DNA from: Candidatus Competibacteraceae bacterium
Lineage (GTDB): Bacteria > Pseudomonadota > Gammaproteobacteria > Competibacterales > Competibacteraceae
DNA length: 6,161 nucleotides
Assembly (NCBI GenBank): GCA_012032855.1
Contig: JAAUQA010000216.1
Coordinates: forward strand, 1-6,161
Direction: 5' to 3'
Under the pieces are notes generated by a model that worked only from the letters and a program-made list of their open reading frames with translations, ran no database searches and was not told where the DNA came from. Made by a program: the position numbers and the translations under genes. Of the stretch, positions 1 to 5,133 are shown piece after piece. Every line of letters starts with the position of its first letter. Positions within the stretch are counted from its first letter, which is position 1.

Positions 1-830
1 TGCCGTTCACACCGGCTACCGGGCAACGGTTGTTGCTGGCTCCCAATGCGGACCGAAGTGCCGCCCAAGCCATCGTGGAGCATTCCTTGGAGGATGCTCG
101 CCGCCAAGGATTTTCCTCGCTGCACTGGCTGTTCAACACCGATGAAGACATGGACATTCTGCAGCCACTCGGCCTATTAAAACGCTTGGGTTGCCAGTTT
201 CATTGGCGTAATCGTGGGTACCGTGATTTTGCCGATTTTCTCGACACCTTGACGGCGAAGAAACGCAAGAATATCAAACGGGAACGCCGCCTCGTACAAG
301 ACGCGGACTTGACCATTTGCACACTACCCGGCACGGAGGTTAGTGAATTACAGTGGCATACCTTTCATAGTTTTTATCGTTCCACTTTCCATCGTCTGGG
401 CGGTATACCGACTCTCAGCCTGAGTTTTTTTCAGGAGATCGCCACCACGATGGGAGACCAGATTTTTTTAGTGCTGGCACGCAAAGGGCGGCAGGATATC
501 GCCGGCGCGATCAGTTTTCGCAGCGATACCACCCTGTATGGGCGACATTGGGGCTGTCGGGAAACCTACGACAGTCTGCATTTTGAGGCGTGTTATTATC
601 AGGGGCTTGATTACTGTATCCAACACGGTTTGCAGTACTTCGAACCCGGCGCACAAGGCGAGCATAAAATTTTTCGCGGCTTTCTCCCTACCTTGACCCA
701 ATCGGCGCACTGGATCGCCCACCCCGAGTTTCGGGTTGCAGTTGCCGACTTCCTGCAACGGGAAACCCCGGCTGTAGAAAGCTATGCCCGAGATTTACAT
801 CAGCATTCCCCCTATCGGGAGGCGTCATAA
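1..830 (+). CDS. FemAB-like / DUF482 (GNAT-fold) protein, C-terminal part, 5'-truncated by window edge
   Basis: The open frame is already running at base 3 (Pro-Phe-Thr-Pro-Ala-Thr-Gly) and ends at the TAA at 828-830, giving 275 visible residues. The TTG at 30 is an internal Leu codon, not a convincing start, because the in-frame residues before it match the family's usual 'PFTP.TG' block. Other blocks resemble the FemAB-like family (DUF482, COG3146): 'HWRNRGY.DF..FL' near 200-245, the basic 'KKRKNIKRERR' near 258-290, 'HWGC.E..D.LHFEACYYQG' near 546-605, and 'EPGAQGEHK' at 642-668. Family members are usually near 380 residues, so about 100 N-terminal residues lie outside the window. The fold is an acyl/aminoacyl-transferase type related to FemAB and GNAT proteins, but no substrate is established for this branch. 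It is probably cytoplasmic, since no membrane segment is visible. It lies 56 bases upstream of the hydrolase gene on the same strand, so co-transcription is possible but unproven. Family assignment is firm; function is unknown. Confidence 0.88.
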   Translation, partial: PFTPATGQRLLLAPNADRSAAQAIVEHSLEDARRQGFSSLHWLFNTDEDMDILQPLGLLKRLGCQFHWRNRGYRDFADFLDTLTAKKRKNIKRERRLVQDADLTICTLPGTEVSELQWHTFHSFYRSTFHRLGGIPTLSLSFFQEIATTMGDQIFLVLARKGRQDIAGAISFRSDTTLYGRHWGCRETYDSLHFEACYYQGLDYCIQHGLQYFEPGAQGEHKIFRGFLPTLTQSAHWIAHPEFRVAVADFLQRETPAVESYARDLHQHSPYREAS

Positions 831-872
831 CCCAGCTACACTTTAACCCACAACCGAACTGAAAAATCGCCG

Positions 873-880
873 AGGGGGGA
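873..880 (+). promoter_or_regulatory. Ribosome binding site for the alpha/beta hydrolase
   Basis: A purine-rich GAGGGGGGA-like run sits 6-7 bases before the ATG at 887. It supports 887 as the true start. The rest of the short gap after the previous gene (831-870) shows no clear promoter or terminator. Confidence 0.6.
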
Positions 881-886
881 ATAAAC

Positions 887-1696
887 ATGACGTCGATCAT
901 AGTGGAGAGGAAGCAACTTTTTTTCCAGCGACACAATCCGAATAATCCCTACAACGCGGTGCTGATACATGGCGCCGGCGCCGACCATAGTCATTGGCCG
1001 CCGGAACTTGCTGATCTGCCCGATTGCACAGTGACCTATTTGGACTTGCCGGGACACGGACGCTCAGCCGGTCCGGGCAAAGACAATGTGGCCGCATATG
1101 CCCAAATCATCCAACAGTTTGTCGAAATACAGGGGCTGTCGCGGGTGTTCCTATTCGGCCATTCACTGGGTGGGGCCATCGCATTGACCTTGGCGCTGGA
1201 CAACCCCCCTTGGTTAGAAGCGCTGGTTCTAGTCGGAACAGGCGCGCGACTCAAGATTTTGCCGGCTTTGCTGGAGCAAGTGTCCGTGGATTATCCTACT
1301 GCGGTATCGGCTATTTGCGAACTGATGTTTGGGCCGGAGACCCCGCCCGAGCTGGTAGCGGCAGAACAGGTACGCTATCTAAAAGCAACCGATTGGCGGG
1401 TCGTACACGATGACTTCGTAGCTTGCAACGGGTTCGATGTGATGGATCGGCTGGGTGTCATTGCAGTACCGACCCTGGTTGTCGTCGGCGGCGCCGATGC
1501 ACTGACGCCGCTAAAATACGGGCAATTTCTCAAAGACAGCATTCCCGGAGCTCAACTTGCCATTATGCCTGAGGCCGGCCATATGATGGCGCGGGAAAAA
1601 CCTCAAGAGTTCTACGACGTGGTCAATGCGTTTCTGATTTCCTTAAACGCCGCCCCTGAGGAAGACCCGCCTAGCGAAATTGACGCAGAGGAATAA
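887..1696 (+). CDS. Alpha/beta-fold hydrolase
   Basis: This is a complete 269-residue single-domain alpha/beta hydrolase, the normal length for the family. Visible elements in order are the oxyanion-hole strand 'LIHGAGADHSHW' (residues 26-37), 'DLPGHGRS' (53-60), the nucleophile elbow G-H-S-L-G-G with Ser93, the acid strand 'VGGADALTP' with Asp204, and the base in 'PEAGHMM' with His232. All three triad residues are therefore present. There is no signal peptide or membrane segment, so it is probably cytoplasmic. The last 15 or so residues are acidic and Pro-rich, and probably a disordered tail. The ATG at 887 has a good purine-rich ribosome site in front. Such proteins are annotated as esterases, haloperoxidase-like enzymes or MenH-like/carboxylester hydrolases, and the substrate cannot be told from sequence. 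Its 3' end overlaps the convergent znuB end by 26 bases (1671-1696), leaving no space for a separate terminator between them. Confidence 0.93.
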   Translation: MTSIIVERKQLFFQRHNPNNPYNAVLIHGAGADHSHWPPELADLPDCTVTYLDLPGHGRSAGPGKDNVAAYAQIIQQFVEIQGLSRVFLFGHSLGGAIALTLALDNPPWLEALVLVGTGARLKILPALLEQVSVDYPTAVSAICELMFGPETPPELVAAEQVRYLKATDWRVVHDDFVACNGFDVMDRLGVIAVPTLVVVGGADALTPLKYGQFLKDSIPGAQLAIMPEAGHMMAREKPQEFYDVVNAFLISLNAAPEEDPPSEIDAEE

Positions 1697-2463
1697 CGGC
1701 GCCCAAAACGAATAGCGCCGCAGCCGCTACTACAATAGAGGGACCAGCCGGCGTATCCCAGCGCAGCGAAGCCCATAATCCCAACACCACCGCGCCACAA
1801 CCCAATACGCTGGCGAGTCCCGCCATGATTTCAGGAGTGCGGGCAAAGCGCCGGGCGGCAGCGGCGGGAATAATTAACAGGGAAGTGATCAATAAAATGC
1901 CGACAACTTTCATGGCGACCGCGACCACGACGGCAATCAATAGCATGAAGATCAGCCGCACCAGCAATACCGGCACACCTTCGACCCGCGCCAGTTCTTC
2001 ATGCACGGTCATGGCCAGCAATGCTCGCCACAGTCCGGCCAAGGTGATCAGCACCAAACATCCCACCACACCAGATCCAGTACAGATCCGGCATAGTGAC
2101 TGCCAGAATGTCACCGAACAGATAACCCACCAAATCGACCCGCACCGTTTCCAGAAAGGCTAACGCCACAATGCCCAACGACAATGAGGTATGCGCCAAG
2201 ATACCGAGCAGTGTGTCGCTGGCTAGGCGTCGCTGACGCTCCATAGCCACCAATAACAAGGCTAAGCTCAGACATACCCCGATCACAGCCAATCCCTCAT
2301 TGAGACCGAGTATAATACCCAGCCCAACGCCCAATAAACTGGCGTGTGCCAGGGTATCGCCGAAATAAGCCATCCGCCGCCAGACGATGAATGAACCCAG
2401 CGGCCCCGCCACCAGGGCAACCCCGATGCCGCCCAGCAACGCCCTCAGCAGAAAATCATCCAT
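1671..2463 (-). pseudogene. znuB: Zinc ABC transporter permease ZnuB, interrupted by a one-base frameshift
   Basis: Read across the frame break, this encodes a ZnuB-type (ABC-3 family) inner-membrane permease of about 263 residues, a normal length. The first frame runs from ATG 2463 and carries the hallmark 'WRRMAYFGDTLAHASLLG' block, several hydrophobic segments and 'VGYLFGDILAVT'. It is family-like up to 'DLYWIWCGG' near 2062. Left in that frame it drifts into unrelated sequence and stops at 1999-2001. The family sequence resumes in another frame at about 2063 ('CLVLITLAGLWRALLA.TVHEELARVEG') and continues through the conserved 'GILLITSLLIIPAAAAR' helix to the TAG at 1671-1673. Removing one base of the CCC at 2062-2064 (plus strand) restores one frame. 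The start at 2463 ([10 protein letters not shown]) fits ZnuB better than the in-frame upstream ATG at 2508, which lies inside znuC. It overlaps the znuC end by 8 bases (ATGGATGA), indicating translational coupling. It could be a true null or a sequencing/assembly error. Confidence 0.85.
2061..2070 (-). other. znuB: Frameshift site in znuB (one extra base)
   Basis: On the coding strand the bases read TGT GGT GGG ATG in the upstream frame. The downstream family-matching frame needs GGT GGA TGT TTG instead. One surplus G (C on the plus strand, 2062-2064) explains the break exactly. The upstream fragment as it stands is 1999-2463 (154 residues). The downstream fragment is family-like from about 2063 to 1671 and has no good start of its own with a ribosome site. 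Confidence 0.75.
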
Positions 2464-3253
2464 GCGAATCCGACTCCGACACACCGACGACATCCCCGTG
2501 TAAATCATGGCGATGGTTGTGATGGTGCTGATAAACGGCCAGCCGCCGCGCCCCTTCGCTGCCCAACAGCTCCAGATAGGCCGGATGCCGGCTCACGCTG
2601 TCGGGATGACCGGAACAGCAGACATGGTGATTCAAGCATACGACCAGATCGGTCGTATTCATGACGAGATGCAAGTCGTGGGAAACCATCAAGACGCCGC
2701 AGCCACGCCGTTGGCGAATTCGGCTAATCAGATCGTAAAGTTCGTATTGTCCGTTGACATCGACCGCCTGCACCGGTTCATCTAACACCAATAAATCAGG
2801 ATCGCGCAACAATGCACGTGCCAGCAACACACGCTGAAATTCGCCGCCGGAAACGGATTGAATGGGTTGTTCAATGACCTGAGCCGCGCCGGTCTCTTCG
2901 AGAGCTGCCCGCACTCGGTCTCGGCTGGCGGGTGTGCCCAAGGTGACAAACCGGCGCACGGTCAAGGGCAGGGTATCTTCGACCGGAAAGCGTTGCGGCA
3001 TGTAGCCGATTCGGATGCCGGGTTGCAACATGACCCGACCTTGTTGTGGGCGAACCAGTCCCAAAATGACTCTGACCAACAGGGTTTTGCCGGCGCCGTT
3101 CGGACCGATCAAAGTGACTACCTGGCCTCTGGCAACACTTAGGCTCACATCGCCTAGAACCGCTTTGCCCCATAACGTCAGGCTGACGGCATTGACGGTA
3201 ACAAGATTTTCGGTGTTCATCCAGTCAATACGATTCGAGTTGGAGTGGGCCAT
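2456..3253 (-). CDS. znuC: Zinc ABC transporter ATP-binding protein ZnuC
   Basis: This is a complete 265-residue cytoplasmic ABC ATPase that would energise the ZnuB permease for metal import. The nucleotide-binding elements are intact and in order: Walker A 'GPNGAGKT' (residues 50-57), Q-loop 'YMPQ' (84-87), ABC signature 'SGGEFQR' (135-141), Walker B 'LLVLDEP' (154-160) and H-loop 'SHD' (191-193). '[15 protein letters not shown]' and '[16 protein letters not shown]' are typical of the Znu/metal branch of the family. The C-terminus carries a His-rich tail ('[11 protein letters not shown]', 243-253), common in ZnuC and compatible with metal binding. Either ATG 3253 or the internal ATG at 3220 (residue 12) could be the start, and neither has a strong ribosome site. 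I use 3253. It is the first gene of a minus-strand operon and overlaps znuB by 8 bases. No znuA follows or precedes it here. Substrate assignment to zinc rather than manganese is inferred from the His-rich tail and the neighbouring ZrgA-type gene. Confidence 0.93.
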   Translation of the reverse strand: MAHSNSNRIDWMNTENLVTVNAVSLTLWGKAVLGDVSLSVARGQVVTLIGPNGAGKTLLVRVILGLVRPQQGRVMLQPGIRIGYMPQRFPVEDTLPLTVRRFVTLGTPASRDRVRAALEETGAAQVIEQPIQSVSGGEFQRVLLARALLRDPDLLVLDEPVQAVDVNGQYELYDLISRIRQRRGCGVLMVSHDLHLVMNTTDLVVCLNHHVCCSGHPDSVSRHPAYLELLGSEGARRLAVYQHHHNHRHDLHGDVVGVSESDSHG

Positions 3254-3296
3254 TTAAGAGAGTTGATGCAAGTTGGAAGCTACATTTTCAAATACG

Positions 3297-3326
3297 CTTG
3301 ACAGATACGATACACTAGCTGTCAAG
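3297..3326. promoter_or_regulatory. Perfect inverted repeat between the divergent operons, candidate operator
   Basis: CTTGACAG at 3297-3304 is exactly reverse-complemented by CTGTCAAG at 3319-3326, with a 14-base spacer. The centres of the arms are 22 bases apart, about two helical turns. The site lies in the 147-base region between znuC (minus strand) and the small Cys/His gene (plus strand), where a shared metal-responsive regulator would be expected to bind. It does not resemble the gammaproteobacterial Zur consensus (GTTATA..TATAAC type), so the regulator is not identified. Each arm contains TTGACA, a perfect -35 hexamer, once on each strand, but neither has a credible -10 at normal spacing. 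An 8-bp RNA hairpin is an alternative. Confidence 0.4.
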
Positions 3327-3400
3327 ACTGCTGTATTCTCTGTCTCAGATATTGACCTGCGGCCTCAATCGGACACCGTCTTTCGACTCACTCAAGACCT

Positions 3401-3688
3401 ATGGCAATGGCAAAACCGGCAACCATCATCATTTTGGGAATGCTGCTCTGGATCTCCCAGATGCTGTTGGTCATTCATGAATTAGATCACTTGGCGGAGC
3501 AGGATGCTCAGGACATCTGTACCCTGTGCTTGGCGGCCAATGGTTTGGATCAACCGGTAGCCGGCACAAACCCGCTTACGACGCTATACGATTCACTCTG
3601 GTTTCCCTGCCTCCATCATTCTGATGTCCATCTTGAAGCGTATTTCATAGTTCAAGCGCGTGGCCCTCCTAGCGGCTTAATCGGCTAA
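3401..3688 (+). CDS. Small membrane-anchored Cys/His protein, first gene of the ZrgA-type operon (function unknown)
   Basis: This predicts 95 residues. After a short basic start, residues 7-25 are hydrophobic ('ATIIILGMLLWISQMLLVI'), forming either an uncleaved anchor or a signal segment. 'HELDHL' follows at 26-31, then a CxxC pair (Cys40, Cys43) in 'DICTLCLAANGLD', a third Cys at 70, and His72-His73. The spread of Cys, His and acidic residues just after a membrane segment looks like a periplasmic-side metal-binding or redox protein. The 'ARGPP' near the end recalls small DUF2946-like proteins found with metal genes, but I cannot confirm membership. An in-frame stop at 3353-3355 and no alternative start codon in between leave ATG 3401 or ATG 3407; neither has an obvious ribosome site. 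It is 100 bases upstream of the zrgA-like gene on the same strand, which suggests shared expression. That it is a real gene is likely; its function is not recognised. Confidence 0.7.
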   Translation: MAMAKPATIIILGMLLWISQMLLVIHELDHLAEQDAQDICTLCLAANGLDQPVAGTNPLTTLYDSLWFPCLHHSDVHLEAYFIVQARGPPSGLIG

Positions 3689-3743
3689 CTCAGGTTACTT
3701 GTAGTACCCATCCCAGTTCCGTTGATTACCATCATCGTTGCAT

Positions 3744-3757
3744 CCGCTCGTGAGCGG
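3744..3757 (+). other. Short inverted repeat ahead of the zrgA-like gene
   Basis: CCGCTC (3744-3749) and GAGCGG (3752-3757) are exact reverse complements separated by only two bases. The repeat lies about 20 bases before the zrgA ribosome site, in the 100-base gap after the small Cys/His gene. There is no following T-run, so it is not a standard terminator. It could be a small dyad binding site or part of a leader hairpin, or chance. Confidence 0.25.
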
Positions 3758-3777
3758 AGCACGGTGCATATAGCCGC

Positions 3778-3782
3778 AGGAG
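3778..3782 (+). promoter_or_regulatory. Ribosome binding site of the zrgA-like gene
   Basis: AGGAG lies six bases before ATG 3789 and fixes this start. It is the strongest Shine-Dalgarno match in the plus-strand zinc operon. Confidence 0.75.
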
Positions 3783-3788
3783 TAAATC

Positions 3789-4409
3789 ATGCGTACAGGT
3801 TTTTCCGTTTTAGTAGGCACGTTTGGCTGGCTCGCAAGCCTCGCCGTGAGCGCTGATCACCACGGGTCTCACACACAGAAAGCTCATGTTCACGGTCTCG
3901 GTCACTTGAATGTGGTGTTTGAAGATAATCAGCTTCGCCTCGAACTCCTTAACCCGGCGATGAATATTGTCGGATTCGAGCACAAGCCGACCAATGCTGA
4001 ACAAGAGAAGTTGGTTAAGAACGCTCTGGTCGTGTTACAGGATGCCAATCAGGTGTTTGATTGGCCAGCGGAAGCCGGCTGCGAGACTGTTGAGGTCAAC
4101 GTTGAAACCGTCATGATGCAAGATGAACATCATGAGGATGAGGCTGCCGAAGCCAAAGAAACCCATGCTGACAGCCACAAGGAACACGATGACCATGATG
4201 AGGGCCATGGAGAGCACGACGAAGAAGTCCATTCCGAATTTCATGCCACCTACGTATTGCAATGCAAGGAACCGGCGTCCATGCGGTTTTTGGATGTGCG
4301 CCTGTTCCAACTGTTTCCCGGCAAAGAAGAGATAAAGGCGCAGGTGGTTGGACCGCAAGGCCAAACTGCGCTGGAGTTGACCCCCGGAGCTACCCGCATC
4401 GCGTTTTGA
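3789..4409 (+). CDS. zrgA: ZrgA-type (DUF2796) periplasmic His-rich zinc-uptake protein
   Basis: This is a 206-residue secreted protein of the DUF2796/ZrgA family. The N-terminus is a signal peptide (hydrophobic 5-20, probable cleavage after Ala-Val-Ser-Ala, residue 22), so the mature protein would be periplasmic. The mature N-terminus is His-rich (His24, 25, 28, 33, 35, 39), including the family's 'AHVHGLGHLNVV' block. Then come 'LELLNPAMNIVGFEH' and a core strand region. An Asp/Glu/His-rich linker (about 112-152) holds ten histidines in roughly 40 residues, suited to capturing Zn(II). The C-terminal domain follows ('SEFHATYVLQCKEP', 'LDVRLFQLFPG'). Cys98 and Cys159 could pair as a disulfide. 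In Vibrio cholerae, ZrgA belongs to a zinc-uptake system separate from ZnuABC; transfer of that role here is inference. The start is supported by an AGGAG six bases upstream. It ends one base before the ABC ATPase gene, so the two are surely co-translated. Confidence 0.88.
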   Translation: MRTGFSVLVGTFGWLASLAVSADHHGSHTQKAHVHGLGHLNVVFEDNQLRLELLNPAMNIVGFEHKPTNAEQEKLVKNALVVLQDANQVFDWPAEAGCETVEVNVETVMMQDEHHEDEAAEAKETHADSHKEHDDHDEGHGEHDEEVHSEFHATYVLQCKEPASMRFLDVRLFQLFPGKEEIKAQVVGPQGQTALELTPGATRIAF

Positions 4410-4410
4410 C

Positions 4411-5130
4411 ATGACCGCATCAAACCCGCTCATCCGGCTGGAATCGGTTAAATTTCGCTGGCGCGAACAGGACAACGCTGTCCTCGATATACCAACTTTC
4501 GAGGTCTTTCCGGGTGAGCGAGTTTTCATTCGGGGTGCTTCGGGTTCCGGCAAAACCACGTTACTGAGCCTGATTGGTGGTGTTATCACCCCTCAGCAAG
4601 GGACGGTTGGGATTCTCGGCAAACCTGTCAATCATTTGCAAAGCGCTCAGCGAGATGCTTTCCGCGCAGCGCATATCGGCTTCATTTTCCAGATGTTCAA
4701 TCTGATTCCGTATTTGTCACTGCTGGAGAATGTGGTATTACCGTGCCGATTTTCCCGCACCCGTCGGGACAAGGCACAGGCCCGCTCCGGTACTCTGCAA
4801 GCGGAAGCGAATCGTCTGCTGGCCCATTTGGGTTTGGCGGTCGGATCATTACTGGACCGCACCGTGACCGAACTCAGCGTAGGCCAGCAGCAACGGGTGG
4901 CGGCGGCGCGGGCGCTGATCGGCAACCCCGAATTGATCATCGCCGATGAACCGACTTCCGCGTTGGATAGCGATATCCGTCGTTCGTTTTTGGAACTGCT
5001 GTTCAAGGAAGTCGAGGCGGTTGGTGCCACCCTGCTGTTCGTCAGTCACGATGCGTCGCTGCAACCCTTGTTCGATCGTTCCCTAGCGCTGGCTGACATC
5101 AACCACGCTGCATCGAAGAACGGACCGTAA
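4411..5130 (+). CDS. ABC transporter ATP-binding protein (LolD/MacB-like) partnered with ZrgA-type protein
   Basis: This is a complete 239-residue cytoplasmic ATPase. Motifs are Walker A 'GASGSGKTT' (42-50), Q-loop 'FIFQMFNLIPYLSLLENV' centred on Gln94, signature 'LSVGQQQR' (155-162), Walker B 'LIIADEPTSALD' (175-186) and H-loop 'VSHD' with His213. The 'F.FQ.FNLIP.L...ENV' and 'DEPTSALD' forms place it in the LolD/MacB/FtsE-like branch, which pairs with FtsX-type permeases rather than with importers of the Znu type. The signature has Val in place of the first Gly of the usual LSGGQ; this looks like a subfamily trait, as all other catalytic residues are kept. The ATG at 4411 is one base after the zrgA stop, and no separate ribosome site is evident, so translation is probably coupled. 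The downstream permease starts three bases after its stop. By position it is the candidate counterpart of the ATPase in the V. cholerae Zrg system, but I do not assign a symbol. Confidence 0.92.
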   Translation: MTASNPLIRLESVKFRWREQDNAVLDIPTFEVFPGERVFIRGASGSGKTTLLSLIGGVITPQQGTVGILGKPVNHLQSAQRDAFRAAHIGFIFQMFNLIPYLSLLENVVLPCRFSRTRRDKAQARSGTLQAEANRLLAHLGLAVGSLLDRTVTELSVGQQQRVAAARALIGNPELIIADEPTSALDSDIRRSFLELLFKEVEAVGATLLFVSHDASLQPLFDRSLALADINHAASKNGP

Positions 5131-5133
5131 CCC

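Noticed and set aside
2055..2070. Programmed ribosomal frameshift in znuB
   Set aside because: No slippery heptamer or following pseudoknot is evident, and ZnuB genes are not known to me to use recoding; mutation or sequencing error is simpler.
1825..2163. Plus-strand open frame of 112 codons opposite znuB
   Set aside because: It lies antisense to clear ZnuB family sequence, has low-complexity Thr/Ser/Ala content and no recognisable domain.
1999..2508. ZnuB start at ATG 2508
   Set aside because: The first 15 residues do not look like ZnuB and lie inside znuC; ATG 2463 gives the usual [10 protein letters not shown] start and a coupled 8-base overlap.
3254..3400. Zur box or defined sigma-70 promoters in the divergent region
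   Set aside because: No match to the GTTATA..TATAAC type was found by eye, and the two TTGACA hexamers lack acceptable -10 elements 16-18 bases away.
3273..3485. Plus-strand frame from a TTG at 3273
   Set aside because: It has no ribosome site, crosses the candidate operator and overlaps the better supported Cys/His gene in another frame.
3744..3757. Rho-independent terminator after the small Cys/His gene
   Set aside because: The hairpin is short with a two-base loop and is not followed by a T-run.
4035..4589. Minus-strand open frame of 184 codons across zrgA and the ATPase gene
   Set aside because: It is the complement of two genes with clear family motifs; its apparent hydrophobic stretch is the reverse reading of the Asp/Glu/His-rich linker.
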